This document shows positions 8,580 through 16,310 of a stretch of 64,000 nucleotides of DNA, one piece after another. The notes beneath the pieces were generated by a model. That model did not search any database, was not told the DNA's origin, and saw nothing but the letters and a program-made list of their open reading frames with translations. Both the position numbers and the translations under genes were made by a program. Source of the DNA: an uncultured Sulfurovum sp. (lineage in GTDB: Bacteria; Campylobacterota; Campylobacteria; Campylobacterales; Sulfurovaceae); assembly GCA_902727915.1 (NCBI GenBank), contig CACVAU010000058.1, forward strand, positions 33,931 to 97,930, written 5' to 3'. Position 1 is the stretch's first letter. Each line of letters begins with the position of its first letter.

Positions 8580-9347
8580 ATGAAGCGTATTTTATGGGGT
8601 GTTGCCAAACCATTATTGATGCTTTATGTAATTGGTGGAATCTTGTTATATATTCTACAAAGAGACTTACTTTATAAACCTTCTGCCAAAGTAGAACATA
8701 ACTATAAAGAGCTAAGTATACAAAGTTCAAGTGAAACTTTAAAAGTAGTTGTTTTAAATGAAGGCAAAGAAAAAGCACTTATCTATTTTGGTGGTAATAA
8801 CGAATCCGTTGTTTCAACAGCAAAAAGAAGAGCTAATCAGTTAGCTGACTTTACTGTTTACTTGGTCAACTACAGAGGTTACGGTGGAAGTACAGGTTCC
8901 CCAACACAAGATGGACTCTATGCAGATGCATTGGTTGTTTATGATGCTTTAGTCTCAAAACATAAAGAACTCTCTTTAATGGGAAGAAGTTTAGGTTCTG
9001 GTGTGGCTACTTATGTGGCTTCTAAAAGAGATGTTGAAAAAATAGCCCTTATAACCCCTTATGATTCTGTGTTAAATGTTGCACAAGCTAAATACCCAAT
9101 GTACCCCATAGGTTTAATCTTAAAAGACAAACTTGATAGTGTCAAAAACCTTTCTACCGTGAAGCGTACAAAAGTTTTAATACTCATGGCAGAAGGTGAT
9201 AGCATTATCCCTAACGAACATAGTTATGCCTTAGCAGAGTCTATACCTAAAGAGAATGTTCAAGTTGAAGTTATTAAGGGTGAATCGCATAATAGTCTTT
9301 CGCATGATCAGAAGTATTTTGATTTGTTGAATGGGTTTTTTAGATAA
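8580..9347 (+). CDS. Membrane-anchored alpha/beta hydrolase (BEM46/ABHD13-like)
   Basis: One N-terminal transmembrane helix (about residues 8-28) is followed by an alpha/beta-hydrolase domain. The oxyanion region reads YFGGNNES, the YRGYGGSTGSP block is typical of the BEM46/ABHD13 group, the nucleophile elbow is GRSLGSG (about residue 139 for Ser), Asp lies in AEGDSIIP and His in GESHNSLS, so the triad is complete. Such proteins act on esters or peptides on the outer face of the inner membrane, but substrates are unknown. The start directly follows the stop of the small membrane protein gene. Confidence 0.85.
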   Translation: MKRILWGVAKPLLMLYVIGGILLYILQRDLLYKPSAKVEHNYKELSIQSSSETLKVVVLNEGKEKALIYFGGNNESVVSTAKRRANQLADFTVYLVNYRGYGGSTGSPTQDGLYADALVVYDALVSKHKELSLMGRSLGSGVATYVASKRDVEKIALITPYDSVLNVAQAKYPMYPIGLILKDKLDSVKNLSTVKRTKVLILMAEGDSIIPNEHSYALAESIPKENVQVEVIKGESHNSLSHDQKYFDLLNGFFR

Positions 9348-9357
9348 ATTAAGCTTG

Positions 9358-9402
9358 TTGACATAAAACCTTATTTAGATTATAATATATGAAAACATAT
9401 AT
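9358..9402 (+). promoter_or_regulatory. Consensus sigma-70 promoter with overlapping palindromic operator (toxin-antitoxin)
   Basis: TTGACA (9358-9363), a 17-bp spacer and TATAAT (9381-9386) match the sigma-70 consensus exactly. A perfect palindrome ATATATG-AAAA-CATATAT (9385-9402) overlaps the -10 box and the expected transcription start. A site in that place is what autorepression by the downstream antitoxin would need; that link is inference. Confidence 0.78.
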
Positions 9403-9414
9403 GAAGGGTTTTTC

Positions 9415-9693
9415 ATGCAACAAATTTCTATTTCAGATATACAACGAAATTTACATAAATTAGATGGTTTTGATATTGTAGAGATAATTGATAAAAAACG
9501 AAATCAGGTTAAAGGTTATTTTATCGATAATAAATATGCTGGTTTTGTACAAGAGTTGGTTGAAGCCCAAATAAAGATAGAAAAAAAAGAAACCTCTTTA
9601 GGTGGTTCACTTCATAAGTACGCAAATCCTTCTTTGATAGAAAATGAAGATAGAGGTTGGAAAGAGCATATAGAAGAGAAGCATAAAATATGA
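9415..9693 (+). CDS. Antitoxin of a PIN-type toxin-antitoxin pair
   Basis: A 92-residue protein (MQQISISDIQRNLHKLDGFDIVEIIDKKRNQVKGYFIDNKYAGFVQ...) whose N-terminus resembles the Phd/YefM or AbrB-like antitoxins that pair with PIN toxins, with a polar C-terminal tail likely to wrap the toxin. Its stop overlaps the toxin start by 4 bp (ATGA), the usual arrangement for coupled translation. A palindrome over its promoter supports autoregulation. The exact antitoxin class is not certain. Confidence 0.78.
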   Translation: MQQISISDIQRNLHKLDGFDIVEIIDKKRNQVKGYFIDNKYAGFVQELVEAQIKIEKKETSLGGSLHKYANPSLIENEDRGWKEHIEEKHKI

Positions 9694-10052
9694 TATTGTT
9701 GGATGCAAACTATATTTTACGTTATTTGATACGTGACAATGAAGAAATGTATTTGATAGCTGAAAAAACTATTTTAGAAAATGCCTGTATGGTACTCAAT
9801 GAAGTTGTTGCTGAAGTAGTTTATATTTTAGAAAAAGTTTATAAAGTTCCTAAAGACGAATTAGTTGATGTTGTTGTTGCTTTTTTAGTTCAAGGTAACA
9901 TCTCTATGATTGCAAAGAAGTCTGATGTTATACAGGGATTGAGATACTATACAGAGAAAAATATTGATTTTGTTGATGGATATTTATGTGCCTTAAAAGA
10001 TGAGTTTGAAGTTAAGACATTTGATAAGAAGTTGTTGAAGTGTTGTGGGTAG
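9690..10052 (+). CDS. PIN-domain ribonuclease toxin (VapC-like)
   Basis: A compact PIN domain of 120 residues. Acidic residues expected at the metal site are visible: Asp5 (LLDANYILR), Glu38 or Glu42 (NEVVAE), Asp95 (IDFVDGYL) and Asp108 (KTFDKKL). VapC-type toxins cut tRNA or rRNA and are neutralised by the antitoxin encoded just upstream. The stop codon TAG is part of the GTAG that begins the 24-bp repeat at 10049, so the repeat abuts or supplies the gene end. The protein end (TFDKKLLK) looks complete for the family. Confidence 0.88.
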   Translation: MILLDANYILRYLIRDNEEMYLIAEKTILENACMVLNEVVAEVVYILEKVYKVPKDELVDVVVAFLVQGNISMIAKKSDVIQGLRYYTEKNIDFVDGYLCALKDEFEVKTFDKKLLKCCG

Positions 10053-10072
10053 GGTGCTGTTTTCAACGCACC
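10049..10072 (+). repeat. REP-like repeat, left copy
   Basis: GTAG is followed by an imperfect hairpin GGTGC-TGTTTTCAAC-GCACC. The same 24 bases occur once more in this window, inverted, at 11267-11290. A GTAG tetranucleotide at the foot of a short palindrome is the layout of REP elements mobilised by RAYT (Y1-type) transposases. Confidence 0.8.
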
Positions 10073-10145
10073 GTTATTAAAAGTTTGAATAAAAAAGAAG
10101 TTGCGCCGAAAGGCTTATACCGTTTCAAATGAGAAAAGGAAAATA

Positions 10146-11198
10146 ATGTCAAATATAATATCTCAAAATATTTTTGATTATGCTACATCAGAATTGAGTC
10201 AAGATGCATTTATCAGTTTATTAGTGGCTTGGTTTGATAGTGAAAAAGAAGAGTTAAGAGATATCTCAAAAAGTTTTATATCTTCTTTATATAATGAGTA
10301 TTATAAGAAAAAATTAATTTTTAATAAAAATGCTTCTATCAAAATATATCAACAATATCATAAAATTGATATTTATTTTGAATTAATATCAAATGGTCAA
10401 AAAATTCCTTTTATTATTGAAGATAAAACTTGGACAGAACCACATTCAAACCAATTATTAAAATATGTTGATAAAGTTTCTACTGCTACCATAGCTAAAG
10501 AAAAAATTATTAAAATATTTTTTAAAACAGGACATATTACTGAAAAAGATGAAGCTGAAACACTTGAAGCAGGATATGTAATTATAGATACAGGTTGGAT
10601 ATATAAATTTTTAGCTCAGTATGAAATAGAAAATAGTATTTTTAATGATTATAAAGAATATTTAAAGAAGAATTTTTATGAAAAGCTATATATAAATAAT
10701 CAAAAAAAACAATTAAAAAATTGGACTACAAATGCTACTCATAATGGGTATGTCCAGTATGCAATAATTAAAGCAATTAAAGATGAATTGAAGGATAATA
10801 TTTTATTTTGTCATACTAATCTTATTAAATTTACTCGAAATGGTAGACAATGGGATACTTGGTGGTCTTTTTATAATAATGGATTTAGTTTATTTGTAAA
10901 AATAAAGAAAATAGGAAAATTACATCGAATCCGATTAGTTAAATATTCACAAACTAAGATTCCTAGTGAAAGTAAACAGAAAAACCTAGAGAGGTTTTCT
11001 TTATTTATAAATGATTTTTTAGACTCAACAGAAAATAAAAATATTCAAAAAACAAAAAAGCCTAGAGGTCAAGCGAGAGAAATAGAAATAGCATTTTTAG
11101 AGCTTAATAACGAGTTACTTCTTAAAGATGTTGTCAAAGAGTTTTCTAATTTTATGCAGTTTTTTCTTGAAAAGTTAACAGAGAATGAATACCTTTGA
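10146..11198 (+). CDS. PD-(D/E)XK nuclease family protein
   Basis: The ATG at 10146 was chosen over an in-frame start at 10101 because AAAAGGA lies 6 bp upstream and because the extra N-terminus would run into the repeat region. About residues 75-105 read KIDIYFEL...PFIIEDKTW, the D-x(n)-E-x-K core of the PD-(D/E)XK superfamily, followed by HSNQLLKYVDKV, which suits the conserved Q of the helix after the core. The C-terminal half (WDTWWSFYNNGFSLFVKIKK...) has no recognised domain. Similar proteins occur in defence islands and as phage- or transposon-borne cargo. Very A/T-rich compared with its neighbours. It lies alone between inverted repeats. Confidence 0.75.
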   Translation: MSNIISQNIFDYATSELSQDAFISLLVAWFDSEKEELRDISKSFISSLYNEYYKKKLIFNKNASIKIYQQYHKIDIYFELISNGQKIPFIIEDKTWTEPHSNQLLKYVDKVSTATIAKEKIIKIFFKTGHITEKDEAETLEAGYVIIDTGWIYKFLAQYEIENSIFNDYKEYLKKNFYEKLYINNQKKQLKNWTTNATHNGYVQYAIIKAIKDELKDNILFCHTNLIKFTRNGRQWDTWWSFYNNGFSLFVKIKKIGKLHRIRLVKYSQTKIPSESKQKNLERFSLFINDFLDSTENKNIQKTKKPRGQAREIEIAFLELNNELLLKDVVKEFSNFMQFFLEKLTENEYL

Positions 11199-11266
11199 TA
11201 AAAATATAGTTGTTTCACTTAAAACCCTTTCGGAAAAAACCCTTCTATATGCAAACTTTCTTTCAT

Positions 11267-11290
11267 GGTGCGTTGAAAACAGCACCCTAC
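11267..11290 (-). repeat. REP-like repeat, right copy (inverted)
   Basis: Exact reverse complement of the 24 bases at 10049-10072, ending in CTAC. The match stops on both sides (11266 and 11291 differ). It lies 68 bp after the nuclease stop and 81 bp before the next gene. Confidence 0.8.
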
Positions 11291-11371
11291 GGAAATATGA
11301 CAAAATGACATATTTTAAACAAAAAATATTTTTTAATGTTGAACTATTGAAAAGCTATAAAGGTATTAATA

Positions 11372-12409
11372 ATGTCTAAAATCCAAACAACAGAATATAA
11401 AGAATTTATACAAAGAATTAAAGTAAAAGCACAACAAGCACAGATAAAAGCATCGGTTCGTGTAAATAGTACATTGATAGAGTTTTATTGGGAATTGGGT
11501 AGTGAGATTGTTGAGAAACAGAAACGTTCTAAGTGGGGAAGTTTATTTCTTACAAATATGAGTCAAGATTTGACGCATGAATTTCCAAATATGAAAGGGT
11601 TTTCTAAACGGAATTTAGAACTTATACGTAAGTGGTACTTGTACTATTCTGAATACGAATCAATTACGAAACAAGCTGTTTCGCAATTGCCTTTAATCCC
11701 ATGGGGACATAATATTGTTATTATGCAGAAGAGTAAAAATATAGAAGAAGCTCTTTTCTATGTACAAAAAACGATAGAAAACAATTGGAGTCGAAGTGTC
11801 TTAGTTCATCAAGTTGAAAGTTTACTTTATGAGAGACAAGGTAAAGCATTAAGTAACTTTTCAAGTACATTACCTAAGCCTCAATCAGACTTAGCAAATG
11901 AGATTTTGAAAGACCCCTATAACTTTGATTTTTTGACTTTAACAGAGGATTATAAAGAACGTGAATTAGAGAATGCATTGATTGAAAATGTAAGTTCATT
12001 TCTTTTAGAACTAGGCTCAGGTTTTGCATTTATAGGAAAACAGAAGCATATTCAAGTAGGTGAACGAGATTTTTACATTGATTTACTTTTTTATCATACA
12101 CAGATGCATTGTTATGTGGTTATTGAACTCAAAACAGTTGATTTTGAACCAGAGTTTGCAGGTAAATTAAATTTCTATTTGAAAGCTGTGGACATGGAAA
12201 TAAAAAGTGATAAAGATGAGCCAACAATTGGAATACTTCTCTGTAAAGGGAAAGATAAAACATTGGTTGAATATGCACTAAGTGACATACATAAGCCTAT
12301 GGGTGTTTCAGAGTATGAACTCACACATGTTCTTCCTAAAGAGCTGGAATCATCTTTACCATCTATTGAAGCCATAGAAGAAGAACTAAACAGTATAAAG
12401 GACAATTAA
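11372..12409 (+). CDS. YhcG/DUF1016-family PD-(D/E)XK nuclease
   Basis: The N-terminal DUF1016_N region (about residues 10-165) shows ASVRVNSTLIEFYWELGSEIVEKQ and GFSKRNLELIRKWYLYY; the C-terminal nuclease domain (about 185-330) shows LENALIENVSSFLLELGSGFAFIGKQ, then VGERDFYIDLLFYH and YVVIELKT, the D-x(n)-E-x-K catalytic core. The length (345) is normal. Family members are common in defence and mobile regions and have been linked to restriction-like functions, but no settled role is known. It follows the repeat-bounded nuclease on the same strand and ends 2 bp before the TRAP transporter start. Confidence 0.9.
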   Translation: MSKIQTTEYKEFIQRIKVKAQQAQIKASVRVNSTLIEFYWELGSEIVEKQKRSKWGSLFLTNMSQDLTHEFPNMKGFSKRNLELIRKWYLYYSEYESITKQAVSQLPLIPWGHNIVIMQKSKNIEEALFYVQKTIENNWSRSVLVHQVESLLYERQGKALSNFSSTLPKPQSDLANEILKDPYNFDFLTLTEDYKERELENALIENVSSFLLELGSGFAFIGKQKHIQVGERDFYIDLLFYHTQMHCYVVIELKTVDFEPEFAGKLNFYLKAVDMEIKSDKDEPTIGILLCKGKDKTLVEYALSDIHKPMGVSEYELTHVLPKELESSLPSIEAIEEELNSIKDN

Positions 12410-12411
12410 AC

Positions 12412-14265
12412 TTGACCCATCACATCGACACCCTAACCAAAAAAACAGGCAATCTAACAGCCATATTAGCAATAATCCTAGCCCTACTAATAGGCTACGA
12501 TGCTATGATGCGTTATGCATTTTCAGCAGGTTCAATAGCTCTACAAGAAGTTGAGTGGCATATCTTTGACATTATATTTCTCTTTGGGCTTTCCTATGCT
12601 TTGAAACATGATAAACATGTTCGTGTGGATATCTTTTTTGCTTCTTACTCAGAGCAGACTAAAGCCATGGTTCAGATTTTTTCTATGTTGTTTTTACTTA
12701 TTCCTTTTTCTCTACACTTTTTACATGGCTCTTATGACATGGCAGTTCAATCTTTTGTGCAAAATGAAGTCTCTTCTGATCCGGGTGGGTTGGGGTATCG
12801 GTTTCTTATCAAAGGGGTGTTGTTTGTAGCCTTTATTTTGTTGGTGCTTCAAGCTCTTTCAGAGATTATAAAAGCCTATGCTAAATTGGACTCTAAGCGA
12901 AACCTGTTAATAGGTTTTTTACTTATTGCTTTGTTTTTAGCATTCTCAGCACTGGACATGGCTTTTTGGATTGACCCTTTATGGTTGATGTTTTTACTGA
13001 CACTCTTTTTACTTATGTCAGGTTTTCAAGTTGCCTTTGTTTTTGCTGGGGTGGCGCTCTTTTTCTCGTTGATTTCTGATGAGTTAGGCTTACATGCTTT
13101 AGACATGTTACCTTACCGTGTTTATGGGATTATGGGAAATATAACGCTTATGTCTGTCCCACTCTTTATTTTGATGGGATTGATTTTGGAGAAGTCTAAA
13201 ATGGCTGAAAACCTTTTGCTTTCTATGGGGAAACTTTTTGGAGGTCTTCGTGGTGGTTTGGCTATTTCTGTGGTAGTGGTTGGGGCTATTTTGGCTGCGA
13301 GTACAGGAATAGTTGGAGCATCGGTAGTAATGATGTCTTTGATTGCTTTGCCATTGATGTTAAAACATAACTACTCTCCTCAGTTGGCTACAGGGTCTAT
13401 AGCAGCTTCAGGGACTTTGGGACAGATTATTCCTCCTTCTATTGTGTTGATTGTATTGGGTGATCAGATGCATCTATCGGTGGGAGATTTGTTTAAAGCA
13501 GCTGTGGTTCCTGGGATGATTTTGATAGGGCTTTATATTTTATATATTTTGATTTATGCCTATTTTAACAAAGAAACTGCACCAGCCATTCCTAATGATG
13601 AACCTTATGGAGAAGTGCTTAAAGAGGCATTGAAAGTTATTACACCACCACTTTTACTTATAGGGGCTGTTTTGGGTTCCATATTTGCTGGGATTGCTTC
13701 ACCAACTGAGTCAGCAGCCATTGGGGTTTTAGGGGCAATGGTTTTGGCTTTTTTAAATGGTCAATTCTCACTTGAATTACTGCGTTATGCTTCTACGGAA
13801 ACGGTAAAATTAACTTCAATGATATTTATGATACTCATAGGTGCAACAGCTTTTTCATTGGTTTTTAACGAGCTTGGTGGAGACACAATGGCAATGCAGT
13901 TTTTCCAAGAGGAAGTAGGTAATAAATGGATGTTTATTCTTATTGCCATGGCAGTTATATTTTTCTTAGGATTCTTTATAGACTTTATTGAGATAGCTTT
14001 TGTGGTTGTGCCTATTTTAGTGCCGATTGCTCATGCATTTGGGATTGACCCTATTTGGTTTGCCATATTGATAGCCATGAACTTACAGGCTTCCTTTTTG
14101 ACACCACCTTTTGGGTTTGCACTGTTTTACTTAAAAGGGGCTGCTGGAAACCTAGTAACTACGGCACAGATTTACAAAGGAGTACTTCCTTTTATTGCTT
14201 TACAGCTTTTAGCACTTTTAATTATAGTATTATTTCCAGATTTAATTTATTTATTTAGTGAATAG
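12412..14265 (+). CDS. dctQM: Fused TRAP transporter permease (DctQ-DctM)
   Basis: Small and large membrane subunits of a tripartite ATP-independent periplasmic transporter are fused. About residues 1-155 form the four-helix DctQ part (GYDAMMRYAFSAGSIALQEVEWH is typical), and about 165-617 the DctM part (GLILEKSKMAENLLLSMGKLFGGLRGGLAISVVVVGAILAASTGI, then GQIIPPSIVLIVLGD). Such systems import C4-dicarboxylates, sialate or other organic acids with Na+. The start is TTG with AAGGA upstream. The required substrate-binding protein (DctP) is not in this window, so the substrate cannot be guessed. It may read on into the small gene 12 bp downstream. Confidence 0.92.
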   Translation: MTHHIDTLTKKTGNLTAILAIILALLIGYDAMMRYAFSAGSIALQEVEWHIFDIIFLFGLSYALKHDKHVRVDIFFASYSEQTKAMVQIFSMLFLLIPFSLHFLHGSYDMAVQSFVQNEVSSDPGGLGYRFLIKGVLFVAFILLVLQALSEIIKAYAKLDSKRNLLIGFLLIALFLAFSALDMAFWIDPLWLMFLLTLFLLMSGFQVAFVFAGVALFFSLISDELGLHALDMLPYRVYGIMGNITLMSVPLFILMGLILEKSKMAENLLLSMGKLFGGLRGGLAISVVVVGAILAASTGIVGASVVMMSLIALPLMLKHNYSPQLATGSIAASGTLGQIIPPSIVLIVLGDQMHLSVGDLFKAAVVPGMILIGLYILYILIYAYFNKETAPAIPNDEPYGEVLKEALKVITPPLLLIGAVLGSIFAGIASPTESAAIGVLGAMVLAFLNGQFSLELLRYASTETVKLTSMIFMILIGATAFSLVFNELGGDTMAMQFFQEEVGNKWMFILIAMAVIFFLGFFIDFIEIAFVVVPILVPIAHAFGIDPIWFAILIAMNLQASFLTPPFGFALFYLKGAAGNLVTTAQIYKGVLPFIALQLLALLIIVLFPDLIYLFSE

Positions 14266-14277
14266 GAGATAAAAATA

Positions 14278-14490
14278 ATGGATAATGAATTTAAAATAGA
14301 ACTCACCGAGGATAAAGTAAGAAATTTAAAGTTTTATGCTGAACTCTTAAATAAAGATATAAATACAATATTAGATGAAGCACTTACGAAATATTTTGAA
14401 GAAGAAGAGGAGAGGCTCATCGCCAAAGATCAAAGTAGTACGACTTTTGACTATGATGAGTTTTGGGACAGTGTGGACTTAGATGATTAA
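14278..14490 (+). CDS. Small ribbon-helix-helix-like protein
   Basis: Seventy residues; the first half (FKIELTEDKVRNLKFYAELLNKDINTILDEALTKYF) has a strand followed by two helices, as in CopG/Arc-type RHH DNA-binding proteins, and the second half is very acidic. AGGAG stands 7 bp before the ATG. It follows the TRAP permease closely and has no toxin partner downstream. An orphan antitoxin or small regulator is possible; no closer match was recognised. Confidence 0.55.
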   Translation: MDNEFKIELTEDKVRNLKFYAELLNKDINTILDEALTKYFEEEEERLIAKDQSSTTFDYDEFWDSVDLDD

Positions 14491-14505
14491 CACTTAATTG
14501 GGTTT

Positions 14506-15099
14506 TTATTTTAGTATACTTTCTTCAGCTAGTTTAGTGCTTTGTACCTCTTCGTAGTTATGCATTGAACCAATAAGTTTTCCACCTTCATGGGTCTTAA
14601 TATTTTTAATTGTTATTTCTCCCTCAACTGAACCTTGGCTACCAACTTCCAAAAGTTCTGAAGCTGTTACTTTGCCTTTGAGGTAACCATTGACCAAAAT
14701 ATTTTTACTTTTTATACTTTCTGCATTGACTACACCCGTTGTTTCAATGTTGATTTCGTCCTTGGCTTCAATTGATCCTTCGGCTTTTCCTGAAATTAAC
14801 AGTTGTTTAACTCTGATTTCGTGAGATATTACACCATTTGACATTACTTCTAAGGTATCACAAAAGACTGAACCATCGAGTTTTCCGTTGATAATAACAT
14901 TGGTTGCATTGATGGTTCCATTTACTGTACCATCTTGACCAATAATGACTGAAGTGACTGAAATATCTCCATTTAAAATACCTTCAACTTGCACATCTCC
15001 TGTTCCTTTAAGATTACCACTAATTTCAATCTCTTTTGCAATGTGGGTATTTTTGCTATTTGTTGTTGAACCTGTTGTTTTTTTATTTCCCTTGAACAT
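14506..15099 (-). CDS. Bactofilin family cytoskeletal protein
   Basis: The start at 15099 (MFKGNKKTTGS) was preferred to an in-frame ATG at 15147 because AAAGGAA precedes it at the right distance. The core consists of short beta-helix rungs rich in Gly and Val/Ile (GDVQVEGILNGDISVTSVIIGQDGTVNGTINATNVIINGKLDGSV...), the bactofilin (DUF583) signature, running to about residue 175. Bactofilins polymerise without nucleotide and organise cell-wall enzymes. The L,D-transpeptidase gene in the next transcription unit is consistent with a wall role. Confidence 0.9.
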   Translation of the reverse strand: MFKGNKKTTGSTTNSKNTHIAKEIEISGNLKGTGDVQVEGILNGDISVTSVIIGQDGTVNGTINATNVIINGKLDGSVFCDTLEVMSNGVISHEIRVKQLLISGKAEGSIEAKDEINIETTGVVNAESIKSKNILVNGYLKGKVTASELLEVGSQGSVEGEITIKNIKTHEGGKLIGSMHNYEEVQSTKLAEESILK

Positions 15100-15329
15100 T
15101 AATTTCCTTTGTATAGAAGATAAATTTCGCCATATATTATAAGACATTATAATATAAAATAAGTTTAATTTTTAATTATAGATTTTAGTTTTTTTATATT
15201 TATTTATGTTTTTTTTAGTTTAAAGTTTTATTAATTATAAATTCTACTGGTTTTATGATATTTTTTTGACAGATACTTTTAGTTAGAATTAAAGCATGTA
15301 ACTAAAATCAATTAAAAAGGCTGTATAAA

Positions 15330-15542
15330 ATGGGACAGGATAGAGAATTAAATCAAGTAAACATTATTCAAAATGCACTTAGTGGATATGTAGGTTTTAC
15401 ATCTGGTGAAAAAAAATATTTTAGTGCGAATCTTTCAGAATGGGTTTCAGAAGATAAGAATTTAGACTTACTAATTTCAAAGTCTTCTGAAATTTCTTTA
15501 GATGTTAGACCTTTCCTTAAACAGAATGGACTTTTAGTTTAA
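15330..15542 (+). CDS. Small conserved-looking protein of unknown function
   Basis: Seventy residues without signal or membrane segment (MGQDRELNQVNIIQNALSGYVGFTSGEKKYFSANLSEWVSEDK...). The reading frame is clean, AAAAGG lies before the ATG, and its stop overlaps the stop of the convergent L,D-transpeptidase gene by 9 bp. The sequence resembles no family that I know. It is preceded by ~180 bp of very A/T-rich DNA holding its likely promoter. Confidence 0.55.
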   Translation: MGQDRELNQVNIIQNALSGYVGFTSGEKKYFSANLSEWVSEDKNLDLLISKSSEISLDVRPFLKQNGLLV

Positions 15543-16268
15543 TTTTACTTTTACCATTTCTTCTTGTGGTAGTTGTAGTAAAAGTGGCTTTTTTTCTTCA
15601 TCAAGCCACTTTAAAATGGTGATAATTTCATCTTCTAACATGGCTGTACATCCAGCTGTTCCTCTTCCACTTTCATGTTTAATATGTATGAATATACAGG
15701 ACCCAGCTTGGGCTATTTGTTGGGGGTTATGATTGACGGTAATACCATATTTATAAAGGTTGTTGTTGAGTTTCATATGTTCAAAACTTTTGTAATCTTT
15801 GACTGTTTCTTTGGCATCAATAATTTGATTGTACCATTGTGAATGACTATCATCAACACAGTGATCAGACTTTTTGTAGTTTGCGTAGGGAAAGTTCATT
15901 GTGAAACCTGTTGAAGTATAACCAAAACCATGACCTAAAGAAAAAAGTCCAGCAGGTGCTTTACCATCACCTTCTTTTTTGATGTATTTTGCATTTTTAG
16001 GTGTTATATGTAAGCCTTTACCCCATCCTAAACCATTTCTTCCAATCACAAGGTTAATACTTTTTCCTATTTTTTGCCATTTTGTAGCATTTCGTTCATA
16101 GCGTTGTAAGTTAGCCTCTTTTGTAGACCAATCACTCGTACTTACAAGAATGAGTTGAGAAGTGTCTGTAGGAATTTGAATCGTTGAATTTGTTTCTGTG
16201 TTATTAGCAGAGAGGTTTAGCGAGGAAAAGAGTAGAAAGCTAAGAGAGATAAGGGTAAGTTTTTTCAT
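15534..16268 (-). CDS. Secreted L,D-transpeptidase family protein
   Basis: After a signal peptide (about residues 1-21) comes a YkuD-type catalytic domain. The conserved histidine lies in VNHNPQQ and the second block reads CIFIHIKHESGRGTAGCTAM, matching the S/T-x-G-C-(T/R/V)-x-M signature with the nucleophile Cys in AGCTAM (about residue 214). L,D-transpeptidases form 3-3 crosslinks, attach proteins or trim peptidoglycan; in curved Campylobacterota relatives they set cell shape. Which of these applies here is not visible. Confidence 0.88.
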   Translation of the reverse strand: MKKLTLISLSFLLFSSLNLSANNTETNSTIQIPTDTSQLILVSTSDWSTKEANLQRYERNATKWQKIGKSINLVIGRNGLGWGKGLHITPKNAKYIKKEGDGKAPAGLFSLGHGFGYTSTGFTMNFPYANYKKSDHCVDDSHSQWYNQIIDAKETVKDYKSFEHMKLNNNLYKYGITVNHNPQQIAQAGSCIFIHIKHESGRGTAGCTAMLEDEIITILKWLDEEKKPLLLQLPQEEMVKVKLN

Positions 16269-16273
16269 TATGA

Positions 16274-16279
16274 TATAAT
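16274..16279 (+). promoter_or_regulatory. Probable -10 box for nhaC-like gene
   Basis: TATAAT 31 bp before the start codon, in the 42-bp gap between two divergent genes, followed by a good ribosome binding site (AGAGGAGA) before the ATG at 16311. Confidence 0.45.
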
Positions 16280-16310
16280 CCTAATTATTAATTTATATAG
16301 AGGAGAAACT

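Larger units (their letters stand above)
10049..11290. mobile_element. Candidate mobile unit: nuclease gene between inverted REP-like repeats
   Basis: Perfect 24-bp inverted repeats bound a ~1.24-kb segment holding one gene, a PD-(D/E)XK nuclease. Inside the perfect ends, a weaker inverted similarity continues for roughly 50 bp on each side (shared AAGTTTG, CCGAAAGG and GTTTC/GAAAC blocks in matching order). No target-site duplication was noticed directly outside. Movement as a unit is inference; it may instead be two REP insertions flanking a resident gene. Confidence 0.5.

Noticed and set aside
11185..11379. 64-codon frame running through the right REP-like repeat
   Set aside because: It overlaps the nuclease end and a non-coding repeat, lacks a ribosome binding site and has no recognisable product.
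12412..14265. Expected DctP binding protein next to the TRAP permease
   Set aside because: Neither neighbouring gene encodes a periplasmic binding protein; the partner must lie outside the window.
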